Assembly (NCBI RefSeq): GCF_000333615.1
Contig: NZ_BADL01000592.1
Coordinates: 1 to 35,588, forward strand
Origin: Ideonella sp. B508-1
Lineage (GTDB): Bacteria; Pseudomonadota; Gammaproteobacteria; Burkholderiales; Burkholderiaceae_C
Length of the DNA: 35,588 nucleotides
Direction: 5' to 3'
The translations under genes and the position numbers were made by a program. The notes under the pieces are model-generated. The model searched no databases, had not been told where the DNA came from, and saw only the letters and a program-made list of their open reading frames with translations. Positions 16,782 through 25,031 of this stretch are shown one piece after another. The stretch's first letter is position 1; every line of letters starts with the position of its first letter.

Positions 16782-17873
16782 ATGAATCTTTCCCACCGTT
16801 TCTCCCCGGCCGTCCGAACCACCGTGGCGGCCTGTGCCGCCCTGTTGCTGGGGCTGGCCGCCCCCAGCGCCCAGGCCGCGCCAGCGGCCACATCGCCCCG
16901 CCCGGCGGCAGCTGCCTGCCTGAGCGACTGCACGCCCCGCATCGGCATCGTCTCGGCCTTCGGGGCCGAGGCCGACATCCTGCTGGGCCGCCTGCAGCAC
17001 CCCAGGACCTGGACGATCACCGGCAAGCGCTTCACCACCGGCGAGCTCGAAGGCCACCGCGTGGTGGTGGTGCTCAGCGGCGTCAGCATCGTCAACGCCA
17101 CCCTCACCACCCAGCAGCTGCTGGACCACTTCCGCATCGACCGCCTGGTGATGAGCGGCATCGCCGGCGGCGTGAACCCCGCCAACCATGTGGGCGACGT
17201 GACCGTGCCCGAGCGCTGGGCCATGCCGCTGGAAACCTTCTGGAACGACAGCGACACCCTGCCCGCCCCCTGTGGCAAAACCGGTGACCTGAGCTGCCTG
17301 GGCCTGAACCTGGCCGCGCCGGACGGCCAGCCCCTGCCACCCTTCCAGCACCAGTTTCCGCGCGGCACCTACCTGCTCAACGCGAGCAACGCCCCGCAGG
17401 GCGAGTACCGCTTCGACTACCCGGTGGACGCGGCCATGCTGGCCACCGTGCGCACGCTGCAACCGCGTCTGCAGCGCTGCGGCCCCAAGGCCCGGCAGGC
17501 CGATGGCTCAGTGGACGAGAAGCTCTGCGTGAAGGAACAGCCGCGCCTGCTGGTGGGCGGACGCGGTGTCTCGGGTCCGGTGTTCCTGGCCAACGCGGCC
17601 TACCGCGAGTACCTGTTCAAGAACCTGCAGGCCCAGACCTTCGAGATGGAGACCGCTGCGCTGGCCCATGTGGCCGCGGCCAACCAGGTGCCCTACATCG
17701 CGTTCCGCTCGCTGAGCGACCTGGCCGGCGCCGAGGGCTTCAACGCCGACGTGGGCGCGCTGTTCGCCAGCGGCCTGGCCGAAACCAACGAGGCCGAGGT
17801 CACCCTGTCCTTCCTGCGCGCCTGGCAGTCGCCCGTCACGACCGTGAAGCACAAGCGCGGAGGTGCCCGATGA
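16782..17873 (+). CDS. Exported nucleoside phosphorylase/hydrolase-fold protein (PNP/UDP/MTAN superfamily)
   Basis: 363 residues with a Sec signal peptide (hydrophobic core AACAALLLGLAAPSAQA, cleavage near residue 32), unlike the usual cytoplasmic members of the PNP_UDP_1 superfamily. Superfamily motifs are present: IGIVSAFGAEADILLG at the start of the fold, VVVVLSGVSIVNATLTTQ, VMSGIAGGVNP and the active-site stretch FEMETAALAHVAAANQVPYIAFRSLSDLAG. In MTA/SAH nucleosidases the last segment supplies the ribose-binding Glu and the catalytic Asp of the SD motif. Extra loops with Cys pairs fit a periplasmic protein. The start at 16782 is preferred over an earlier TTG because it begins the signal peptide directly. 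Its stop overlaps the next gene by ATGA. A periplasmic nucleosidase role is inferred from fold and export. Confidence 0.85.
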   Translation: MNLSHRFSPAVRTTVAACAALLLGLAAPSAQAAPAATSPRPAAAACLSDCTPRIGIVSAFGAEADILLGRLQHPRTWTITGKRFTTGELEGHRVVVVLSGVSIVNATLTTQQLLDHFRIDRLVMSGIAGGVNPANHVGDVTVPERWAMPLETFWNDSDTLPAPCGKTGDLSCLGLNLAAPDGQPLPPFQHQFPRGTYLLNASNAPQGEYRFDYPVDAAMLATVRTLQPRLQRCGPKARQADGSVDEKLCVKEQPRLLVGGRGVSGPVFLANAAYREYLFKNLQAQTFEMETAALAHVAAANQVPYIAFRSLSDLAGAEGFNADVGALFASGLAETNEAEVTLSFLRAWQSPVTTVKHKRGGAR

Positions 17874-18925
17874 GCCGGTTCCTGCACCGCGCCACGGCGC
17901 TCTTGGGCACGCTGCTGCTGAGCGCCGGCCTGGCCCAGGCCCAGACCGCGCCGGCCCCCGTGGCCCCGCGCCCGGTCAAGGTCCTGGTCATCTCCATGTT
18001 CGGCCCCGAGGCCGAGCCCTGGATCCAACCCTTCCAGCTGACCGAGTCGATCCCGGTGCCGGGCCTGTCGCCCGACTACCCGGCCCTGCGCTGCAACGCC
18101 GACGACGTCTGCCTGATGACCACCGGCATGGGCCACGCCAATGCCGCGGCCTCGGTGCTGGCCGTGACGCTGGACCCGCGTTTCGATCTGCGCAAAACCT
18201 GGTTCCTCGTCGCCGGCATCGCCGGCATCGACCCGGCCCAGGGCACCCTGGGCAGCGCGGCCTGGGCCCGCTGGCTGGTCGACACCGGCATCGCCCACGA
18301 GATCGATGCCCGCGAGATGCCCAAGGACTGGAAGAGCGGCTACTTCGGCGTGCTGACCCCCGGCCCCGGCATCAAGCCCAAGCTGGAGTACCGCACCGAA
18401 GTGGCGCACCTGAGCGACGCGCTGGTGAACAAGGCCCTGGCCCTGAGCCGCGCGGTGCCCCTGGCCGACAGCCCCCAGGCCCAGGCCTACCGGGCCCACT
18501 ACCCCAAAGGCAGCCCCGCCGCCCGGCCCCCGGCCGTGATCCAGTGCGACACCGCGGGCGGCGACACCTGGTGGCACGGCCACCGTCTGGGTCAGCATGT
18601 GCGCGACTGGGTGAAGCTGTTGACCGATGGCCAGGGCAACTATTGCACCACCCAGCAGGAGGACAACGCCAGCTACAACGCGCTGGAGCGCGCCGCGGCC
18701 GCCGGCAAGGTGGACCTGACGCGCCTGGCTGTGCTGCGCACCGGCTCCAACTTCGACCGGCCCTACCCGGGGCAGACGGCCCAGGCCTCGCTGCAGGCCT
18801 CCACCACCGGGACCACCGGCGGCTTCGTGCCCGCCACCCAGAACCTGGCCCGCGTCGGCGGCGCCCTGGTGCGCGACATCGTGGCCCATTGGGACCAATG
18901 GAAGGACGGCGTGCCTGCCCCGTGA
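17870..18925 (+). CDS. Exported NUP-family protein ('purine nucleoside permease')
   Basis: 351 residues, homologous to the NUP family named after a fungal purine nucleoside permease (Pfam NUP). It has a Sec signal peptide (LLGTLLLSAGLAQAQ, cleavage near residue 24) and then no membrane-spanning stretch, so it cannot itself be a channel. Family segments are VLVISMFGPEAEPWI, the TGMGHANAAASVLAV block, FLVAGIAGIDPAQGTLGS and, near the C-terminus, LRTGSNFDRPYPGQTA. The alternation of short strands and the AGIAG motif echo the nucleoside-phosphorylase fold of the gene before it. A periplasmic nucleoside-binding or nucleoside-cleaving role is therefore more plausible than transport. Its ATG overlaps the preceding stop (17870-17873), so the two proteins are made together, and a TonB receptor gene follows. 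Confidence 0.88.
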   Translation: MSRFLHRATALLGTLLLSAGLAQAQTAPAPVAPRPVKVLVISMFGPEAEPWIQPFQLTESIPVPGLSPDYPALRCNADDVCLMTTGMGHANAAASVLAVTLDPRFDLRKTWFLVAGIAGIDPAQGTLGSAAWARWLVDTGIAHEIDAREMPKDWKSGYFGVLTPGPGIKPKLEYRTEVAHLSDALVNKALALSRAVPLADSPQAQAYRAHYPKGSPAARPPAVIQCDTAGGDTWWHGHRLGQHVRDWVKLLTDGQGNYCTTQQEDNASYNALERAAAAGKVDLTRLAVLRTGSNFDRPYPGQTAQASLQASTTGTTGGFVPATQNLARVGGALVRDIVAHWDQWKDGVPAP

Positions 18926-18949
18926 TGGGGCCGGGGTGGTGGCATGTCG

Positions 18950-18989
18950 GTTGCTATGCAAAGGGCATAACAACTTTGCAATCAGCAAC
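18950..18989. promoter_or_regulatory. Imperfect inverted repeat abutting the TonB-receptor start codon
   Basis: GTTGCT-A-TGCAAAG (18950-18963) pairs with CTTTGCA-ATC-AGCAAC (18974-18989), leaving a 1x3 internal loop and a 10-base loop GGCATAACAA. The inner arms TGCAAAG/CTTTGCA are perfect. The right arm ends two bases before ATG 18992, where no ribosome-binding site is visible. The segment is strikingly AT-rich for this window. It could be a dimeric repressor operator or a translational control hairpin. The symmetry is observed; the function is inferred. Confidence 0.5.
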
Positions 18990-18991
18990 CC

Positions 18992-21272
18992 ATGCCCCCC
19001 CGTCATCACCCCACCGTCCACCACGCAGCCCCGTCCCAGTCCTTCCGTCCCTCGCTGCTGAGCCTGGCCGCCCTGGCGGCCCTGCTGCCGGCCGCGCCGG
19101 TCTGGGCCCAGGACGCCACGCCGGCCAACGCCAGCGAAGCCGGCAAGCTGACCACCATCACGGTGACGGCCGAGCGGCGCGAGGAAAACGCGCTGGAAGT
19201 GCCGATGGCCATCACCACGCTGCGCGGTGAAGCCCTGGACACCCTGAACGCCAGCGGCGAAGACCTGCGCATGCTCTCGGGCCGGGTGCCCAGCCTGAAC
19301 ATCGAATCCTCCTTCGGCCGGGCCTTCCCGCGCTTCTACATCCGCGGCTACGGCAACACCGACTTCCGCCTGAACGCCTCGCAGCCGGTGTCGCTGATCC
19401 TGGACGACATCGTGCAGGAGAACCCCATCCTCAAGGGCTTCCCCATCTTCGACAGCGAAGGCGTGGAAGTGCTGGCCGGCCCGCAGGGCACGCTGTTCGG
19501 CCGCAACACGCCCGCCGGCGTGGTCAAGTTCGACTCGGTCAAGCCGCAGAAGACCTTTGGCGGCTACGCCAGCCTGAGCTACGGCAGCTACAGCACGGTC
19601 AACGCCGAAGGCGCCATCAACGTGCCGCTGAGCGAGCAGTGGCAGTCGCGCATCTCGGTGCAGTCGCAGCACCGCGACAACTGGGTGACCAACGAGGCGC
19701 CCGTGCCCCAGCAGACCCACAAGCTCGAGGGCTACGACGACAACGCCGTGCGGGCCCAGCTGCTGTACGGCGCCGGCACCGACTTCTCGGCCCTGTTCAA
19801 TGTGCACGCCCGCAACCTGGACGGCAGCGCCCGCCTGTTCCGCGCCAACATCATCCAGCCCCGCCACCAACGACCTGGTGGACGACTTCGACATCAAGAA
19901 GGTCTACCTGGACGGCAAGAACGAGCAGAAGCTCAGCAGCACCGGCGCCAGCGCCCACCTGACCTGGAAGTTCGACGGCTACAAGCTGCACTCGATCACC
20001 GGCTTCGAAAAGGTGCACTCCTACAGCCGCGGCGACGTGGACGGCGGCTACGGTGCCTCCTACGCCCCGACCATGGGCCCGGGCACCATCCCCTTCTCCA
20101 GCGAGACGGCCGACGGCCTGCGCGCCCACCAGCAGTGGACGCAGGAACTGCGCGCCGAATCCACCACCGCCGGCCCGCTGAGCTGGCAGGGCGGTCTGTA
20201 CTTCTTCCACGAGAAGTACGACATGGATTCCTACAGCTACGACTCCGTCTTCGCCGGCGGCGCCCAGACCGGCCTGTCCACCACCACCCAGAGCAACAAC
20301 TCCTGGGCGGCCTTCGGCTCGGTCAACTACGCCGTGGCGCCGGATGTGAAGCTGCGCGCGGGCCTGCGCTACACCCACGACTGGAAGAAGCTCAGCACCG
20401 ACCCGGGCAACGTGGCCGTGGACGACAGCGCCGGCCTGAGCGACACCGTCTCGGGCCACAAGGTCACGGGCGATCTGGCCGCCACCTGGTCGGTCAGCAA
20501 GGACACCAACCTGTACGCCCGCGTGGCCACCGGCTACCGCGGCGCCAGCATCCTGCCGGCCTCGGGCTTCAACCCGCTGTCGGACGCCGCGCCGGAGACC
20601 AACACCTCGTATGAGGCCGGTGTGAAGTCTGAGCTGTTCGACCGCCGCGCCCGCATCACGGCCGATGTCTTCCACTACGACGTCAAGAACCAGCAGCTGA
20701 CCGCCGTGGGCGGGGCCAGCAACTCCACCCTGCTGCTGAGCGCCAAGAAGTCCATGGGCCAGGGCTTCGAGATGACGCTGGACGCCTACCTGAGCGACAA
20801 CCTGCTGCTGAACCTGAACGGCAGCGTGAACACCACCAAGATCAAGGACAAGGATTTGGTGGTGGCCGGTTGCGCGATGTGCACGGTGACCGACCCGGCC
20901 GGCACGGTGGCGGGCACCTACCACATCGACGGCAACGCGCTGCCGCAGGCGCCCAAGTACGTGGCCAACGCCAACCTGCGCTACAGCCTGCCCATGGCCG
21001 ACGGCAGCGAGTTCTATGTCTACACCGACTGGACCTACCGCAGCAAGGTCAACTTCTTCCTGTACGAATCGGTGGAGTTCACTGGCCAGCCCCTGACCCA
21101 GGGCGGTCTGCGCCTGGGCTACATCTGGGGCGACGGCAAGTACGAGCTGGCCGCCTTCAGCCGCAACATCACCAACAAGGTGGTGGTCAACGGGGCCATC
21201 GACTTCAACAACCTGACCGGCTTCGTCAACGAACCGCGCACCTTCGGCGCGCAGTTCAAGGCGATCTTCTGA
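18992..21272 (+). pseudogene. TonB-dependent outer-membrane receptor, split by a +1 frameshift
   Basis: Outer-membrane active transporter, about 759 residues once the frame is repaired. A signal peptide ends near AAPVWAQ. A TonB box-like TITVTAERRE is followed by the plug domain (RFYIRGYGNTDFRLNASQPV, then EGVEVLAGPQGTLFGRNTPAG). A 22-strand barrel region follows, ending in the aromatic terminus FGAQFKAIF. The frame breaks in the CCCC run at 19859-19862. Upstream frame 18992-19860 ends RLFRANIIQP, and the downstream frame continues ATNDLVDDFDIKKVYLDGKN to the stop at 21272. Removing one C rejoins them without loss. The first frame otherwise runs on as nonsense to 20614. Everything else is intact, so this is a very recent mutation or a sequencing error. 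It follows two exported nucleoside-family genes, making nucleosides or bases a plausible cargo. The ATG is the only usable start. Confidence 0.88.
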
Positions 21273-21278
21273 GTCCCA

Positions 21279-21296
21279 CCCCGGCTCAGACCGGGG
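21279..21296. terminator. Possible bidirectional terminator hairpin between convergent genes
   Basis: CCCCGG (21279-21284) and CCGGGG (21291-21296) form a 6-bp stem with loop CTCAGA. They lie between the receptor's stop (21272) and the chemoreceptor's stop (21286-21288), and partly inside the latter. There is no T-run on either strand, so strength is doubtful. Confidence 0.35.
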
Positions 21297-22860
21297 CGGT
21301 GGCGCCGGGCGACCTCACCCGGAAGAAGGCCACCGCCTCCACCAGTTGACCCGCCTGCTGCCGCAGGCTCTCCGCGGCGGCGGCCGATTCCTCGACCAGC
21401 GCCGCGTTCTGCTGTGTGGACAGGTCCATCTGCCCCACGGCCTCGCCCACCAGGGCGACGCCGCGGGCCTGTTCCTCGGTGGCGGCGCTGATCTCGCCCA
21501 TCACCGTGTTGACCTGGCCGATGGAACCCAGGAGCTGCGCCATGGTCTGGCGCACCCGGTCCACCTCGCGCCCGCCCAGCTCGACGCGCTCGACGCTCTC
21601 CGTGATCAGGCTCTTGATCTCGCGCGCGGCCTGGGCACTGCGCTGCGCCAGGGTGCGGACCTCGGCGGCCACCACCGCGAAGCCGCGCCCCTGCTCGCCA
21701 GCCCTCGCCGACTCCACCGCCGCATTGAGCGCCAGGATGTTGGTCTGGAAGGCGATGCCGTCGATGACCCCCGTGATGTCGGCGATGCGCCGCGACGAGG
21801 CCGTGATGTCTTCCATGGTCTGGCCCATGCGGTGGACCACTTCATCCCCCTCGGAAGCCACCCGGGCGGCATCCTGGGCCAGCTGACTGGCCTGACGCGC
21901 GCTCTGCGCGTTCTGCTGCACCGTGGTGTTGAGCTCTTCCATGGTCGCGGCGGTTTCCTGCAGGGCACCGGCCTGCTGCTCGGTGCGCCGGCTCAAATCC
22001 TGGTTGCCCTGGGCGATCTGGGTGCTGGCCGTGGCCACGCTGTCGGCGTTGCCCCGCACACCTCCCACCAACTGACGCAGGCCCTGCTGCATGTGGGCCA
22101 GGCCCTGGAGCAGGTGCCCCAACTCGTCACGGCGCTGCACCATCGGCACCTCGGTGGCCAGATCGCCCTGGGCGACCCGCGCCGTCACGGCCACCGCGGC
22201 CTGCAGCGGGCGGGTGACGCTCAGGGTCACCGCCCAGGCCACCACGCCGCCCAGCAGCACGGCCAGCGCGGCCACCGCCGCCATCCATTGGGTGGCCCGC
22301 TGCACTGTCTGCATCGAGCCCTGGGCAGCCTCTTCCATCAGGCTCACCTGCTGGGCCACGAAGCGGTCCAGCGCCTGCAGGTAGGCTGACTGGACGGGCC
22401 GCACCCGCTTGAGCAAGGCGTCGCGGGCCTCATCGTCCTGGTCGGCCTGCGCCAACGAGAGCGCCTCCTCCAGCCGGGGCCGGTAGGCCTCGCGCGCCTG
22501 CACCACGGCCCCGAGCAGGGCCTGCCCCTCGTCGCCAAGCGGCGAGGTGCGCAGGGCCTCCAGCAGCTCCGCCGATTTGCTCTCGGAATCCCTGATGCGC
22601 CGGACCTCGGACTGCACCTGCGCCGGGTCGCTCAGCAAAACCACATTGCGCACGCCGCGGGCCACGATGTTGAGGTGGTCCTTGATGTCGCGGGCCTGAC
22701 CCACCTGGCGCACGCGCACGTCCACCAGCGCGCGGATCTCGCCGCCCACGCCCTGCAGGGCCCAGCAGCCGTACAGCGCGACGGCGGCCACGGCCAGCAT
22801 CAGCAGCGCGAAGCCCACCGCCAGGCGCGTCCCGATGCGCGCGTTGTTCCAGAAGTCCAT
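21286..22860 (-). CDS. Methyl-accepting chemotaxis protein
   Basis: 524-residue transmembrane chemoreceptor that signals to CheA/CheW. TM1 is about residues 9-32 and TM2 about 192-213, enclosing a 160-residue helical periplasmic domain of the four-helix-bundle type. The HAMP domain runs about 214-265 ([23 protein letters not shown]). The signalling hairpin tip is canonical ([31 protein letters not shown]), and methylation-type helices flank it ([23 protein letters not shown] near the end). There is no C-terminal CheR-tethering pentapeptide. The ribosome-binding site GGGAG is eight bases before ATG. The ligand is unknown, but its place between a nucleoside uptake gene set and adenine deaminase invites the idea of purine or nucleoside sensing. 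It is transcribed convergently with the receptor. Confidence 0.93.
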   Translation of the reverse strand: MDFWNNARIGTRLAVGFALLMLAVAAVALYGCWALQGVGGEIRALVDVRVRQVGQARDIKDHLNIVARGVRNVVLLSDPAQVQSEVRRIRDSESKSAELLEALRTSPLGDEGQALLGAVVQAREAYRPRLEEALSLAQADQDDEARDALLKRVRPVQSAYLQALDRFVAQQVSLMEEAAQGSMQTVQRATQWMAAVAALAVLLGGVVAWAVTLSVTRPLQAAVAVTARVAQGDLATEVPMVQRRDELGHLLQGLAHMQQGLRQLVGGVRGNADSVATASTQIAQGNQDLSRRTEQQAGALQETAATMEELNTTVQQNAQSARQASQLAQDAARVASEGDEVVHRMGQTMEDITASSRRIADITGVIDGIAFQTNILALNAAVESARAGEQGRGFAVVAAEVRTLAQRSAQAAREIKSLITESVERVELGGREVDRVRQTMAQLLGSIGQVNTVMGEISAATEEQARGVALVGEAVGQMDLSTQQNAALVEESAAAAESLRQQAGQLVEAVAFFRVRSPGATAPV

Positions 22861-23010
22861 GTCTATGCTCCCTGATCGGCCCCTGCACCAGGGGTCTCTG
22901 AGCCGGATATCGACAGGGTGGCGCCGGCATGAACGACGCAGTTCGCATGTTCCTACCCGTCATCGATCAGAAAACGAGCAAGACGGGGCGCCTGGTGCGC
23001 CAGGCCGGAC
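22861..23010 (-). promoter_or_regulatory. Chemoreceptor upstream region with adenine-deaminase terminator-like hairpin
   Basis: 150-base gap between adenine deaminase (ends 23011) and the chemoreceptor start. GCCTGG (22990-22995) and CCAGGC (23000-23005) form a 6-bp hairpin just after the deaminase stop. On the minus strand it is followed by GCCCCGTCTTGCTCGTTTT, a loose T-rich tail, so it may be a weak terminator. A second stem, CCCCTG (22880-22885) with CAGGGG (22889-22894), lies 20-34 bases before the chemoreceptor ATG. GCCGATCA near 22873 on the minus strand faintly resembles a flagellar-sigma -10 element, but no matching -35 was found. Confidence 0.35.
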
Positions 23011-24087
23011 TCAGACCGCGGCGGCGGCGCGGAAAGCGGTGTCCAGCTGGGCCTGCCACTGCGCCCGCTGCGCGGCGCTGACGAAGCTAGCCTCGAAGCT
23101 GTTGCGCGCCAGCACGTAGGCATCCTTGGCCCCGAGCACCGGCATGGCCTCGAAGCAGGCCAGGTAGTTGGCGTTCAGGTAGCCGCCGAAATAGGCCGGG
23201 TCGTCCGAGTTGAGCATGGCCACCAGGCCATGCGAGAGCAGCTGTGGCAGTTGGTGATCGGCCAGGTCCTTGACGCCGCAGAGCTTCAGGTTGGACAAGG
23301 GGCAGACCGTCAGCGGGATGCGCTCGGCCGCCAGCCGGTCCATCAGGGCCGGGTCCTCCACGCTGCGCACGCCGTGGTCGATGCGCTCGACCTTCAGCAC
23401 GTCCAGCGCGCCCGTCACATAGGCGGGCGGGCCCTCCTCACCGGCATGGGCCACGCGGTGCAGGCCCAGCTCCGCGGCCCGGGCGAACACGCGAGCGAAT
23501 TTCTCCGGCGGGTGGCCGCGTTCGGAGCTGTCCAGACCCACGCCGATGAAGTGCTCGCGCCAGGGCAGCGCCGCCTCCAGCGTGGCCAGGGCGTCCTCCT
23601 CGCTCAGGTGGCGCAGGAAGCACAGGATCAGCTTGGCGCTGATGCCCAATTCCTGCTGCGCGCGCTCGCAGGCCTGGTGCAGGCCCAGGATGACCGTCTG
23701 CATCGGCACGCCGCGGGCGGTGTGGGTCTGCGGGTCGAAGAAGATCTCGGTGTGGACCACGTTCTCGGCCGCGGCCTTCTCCAGATAGGCCCAGGCCATG
23801 TCGAAGAAGTCCTGCTCCTTGAGCAGCACGCTGGCCCCGGCGTAGTAGATGTCCAGGAAGCTCTGCAGGTCGGTGAAGGCGTAGGCCGCGCGCAAGGCCT
23901 CCACGCTGGGGTAGCTCAGCGCCACGCCGTTGCGCTGGGCCAGCTTGAAGATCAGCTCGGGCTCCAGCGAGCCCTCGATGTGGATGTGCAGCTCGGCCTT
24001 GGGCATGGTGCGCAGCAGCGCGGGCAGGCGGTCGCGGCCGATGCGATCGAACTCGAGCGTGGGGGCATGCATGAGCCATTCTGTCAT
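23011..24087 (-). CDS. Adenine deaminase (adenosine deaminase superfamily, ADE type)
   Basis: Hydrolyses adenine to hypoxanthine and ammonia in the cytoplasm. The N-terminal metal motif is [17 protein letters not shown] (H34, H36), and the family pattern differs from true adenosine deaminases in ways typical of the ADE subfamily. Other active-site blocks are [42 protein letters not shown] and the metal Asp pair in [13 protein letters not shown]. It is 358 residues. The N-terminus is about 15 residues longer than I expect for relatives. Alternative starts are M6 (24072) and M28 (immediately before PKAELH). A 10-bp inverted repeat surrounds the annotated start. It lies 27 bases downstream of the carbonic anhydrase gene on the same strand and could share its transcript. 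Confidence 0.92.
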   Translation of the reverse strand: MTEWLMHAPTLEFDRIGRDRLPALLRTMPKAELHIHIEGSLEPELIFKLAQRNGVALSYPSVEALRAAYAFTDLQSFLDIYYAGASVLLKEQDFFDMAWAYLEKAAAENVVHTEIFFDPQTHTARGVPMQTVILGLHQACERAQQELGISAKLILCFLRHLSEEDALATLEAALPWREHFIGVGLDSSERGHPPEKFARVFARAAELGLHRVAHAGEEGPPAYVTGALDVLKVERIDHGVRSVEDPALMDRLAAERIPLTVCPLSNLKLCGVKDLADHQLPQLLSHGLVAMLNSDDPAYFGGYLNANYLACFEAMPVLGAKDAYVLARNSFEASFVSAAQRAQWQAQLDTAFRAAAAV

Positions 24088-24098
24088 GGCATGCCCCC
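24061..24098 (-). promoter_or_regulatory. Strong inverted repeat enclosing the adenine deaminase start codon
   Basis: GGGGGCATGC (24061-24070) and GCATGCCCCC (24089-24098) are perfect complements. Inside them ATGA (24071-24074) and TCAT (24084-24087) also pair after a one-base bulge. The result is a 14-bp stem around a nine-base loop GCCATTCTG. On the minus strand the left arm contains both the only ribosome-binding-like G run and the annotated start codon (24087-24085). In RNA this would hide the start. It may act as a translational switch, or as a terminator for the carbonic anhydrase gene if translation begins further in. Confidence 0.5.
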
Positions 24099-24114
24099 GG
24101 ATGCATGGCCGGTT

Positions 24115-24909
24115 TCAGTGCGAGACCAGCACCTCTCGGCCGTGCAGGGGCTGCACCGGGCGGGCGTTGTGGCGGAACAGCGCGCGGAAGGCCGCCACCT
24201 GCTGCGCGCTCACCTGCACCGGCTGCTTGAGCACCATCCAGCTCACCCCTTCCGAACAGGGCGGCGTGGTCAGCGAGCCGGCATAGCTGTAGTAGGTGAG
24301 GTCCTTGGGCAGCAGGGCCGCCAGATCCAGCGTCAGGCCCTCGACCGTGATCGTCTCGCCCTCGCGGGGCAGGTGGGCGAACACGCCTGCGAACGCGGGG
24401 TTGGCGCGGGGGCCGACGTTCATCATCAAGCCCACCACGCCCAGCTTCCCGTCGGCGTCCTTGTGGACGAAGTGGGCGACCATGGCGGCATGCTTGCCGT
24501 TGATCGCCTCCTCGCTGGGCGTGTGGAAGTGGAACTGCAGGAGGTTGAACACCCGATCGCCCACCTTCAGGGTGGCCCCCGCGGGCAAGTTGATCTGCAC
24601 GGTGTGGCCGTTGTTGACCAGCGTGGCCGCGCTGTCGGGGTAGTGGAACTCCAGCGGCGGGAGGTCGGCGGTGACCGCGTTGCGGATGTCGATCGGACTC
24701 TGGGCCTGGCCGATGCCGCAGGCTTCGAAGGCCGGGTCCAGATGGGCCCATTCCGCCGGACCGGCATGGTGACCGTCATAGCTCCAATGGGGCCCGGCAT
24801 GCGCGCCGGGCAGGCAGGCGCCCAGCGCCAGCAACAGGGTGGACAACCGGGCGGCACGCCAGGCGCCAGGGTGGGAGAGCTTGAGCGCAAAGGACATGGT
24901 CGGACTCAT
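24115..24909 (-). CDS. Alpha-class carbonic anhydrase, exported
   Basis: Interconverts CO2 and bicarbonate in the periplasm. 264 residues with a signal peptide. The run LALGAC (Cys 32) also fits a lipobox, so it may instead be a lipoprotein. Alpha-class hallmarks are present: WSYDG, QSPIDI near residue 70, zinc ligands H127 and H129 in QFHFHTPSEE and H146 in MVAHFVH, and the substrate-pocket stretch YYSYAGSLTTPPCSEGVSW. Two Cys (64 and the one in TTPPC) are placed for the usual disulfide. It could start at the first ATG or at the one encoding MSFALK (24897); neither has a clear ribosome-binding site. It is divergent from the CodA-type gene and upstream of adenine deaminase. Confidence 0.94.
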   Translation of the reverse strand: MSPTMSFALKLSHPGAWRAARLSTLLLALGACLPGAHAGPHWSYDGHHAGPAEWAHLDPAFEACGIGQAQSPIDIRNAVTADLPPLEFHYPDSAATLVNNGHTVQINLPAGATLKVGDRVFNLLQFHFHTPSEEAINGKHAAMVAHFVHKDADGKLGVVGLMMNVGPRANPAFAGVFAHLPREGETITVEGLTLDLAALLPKDLTYYSYAGSLTTPPCSEGVSWMVLKQPVQVSAQQVAAFRALFRHNARPVQPLHGREVLVSH

Positions 24910-25031
24910 GGTTTGTGGGGTGGTGGGTTCATCGCGGCCACGGGCGCCGCGAGGCGATGCTAGGGGGCTTCATGTCGCCGCGCCAGGGTGTCATCACCGA
25001 GCCTTGTCCTGATGTGAGTTAGGCTTGGCCC
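24910..25031. other. Divergent intergenic region, no clear motif
   Basis: 122 bases separate the divergently transcribed carbonic anhydrase and CodA-type deaminase genes and must contain both promoters. I see no convincing -35/-10 pair, operator symmetry or riboswitch-like structure here. Confidence 0.4.

Noticed and set aside
19855..19866. Programmed ribosomal frameshift in the TonB receptor
   Set aside because: CCCCGCC is not a recognised slippery sequence, no stimulatory hairpin follows, and this family is not known to use frameshifting. Other indel scars in the window make an error or mutation more likely.
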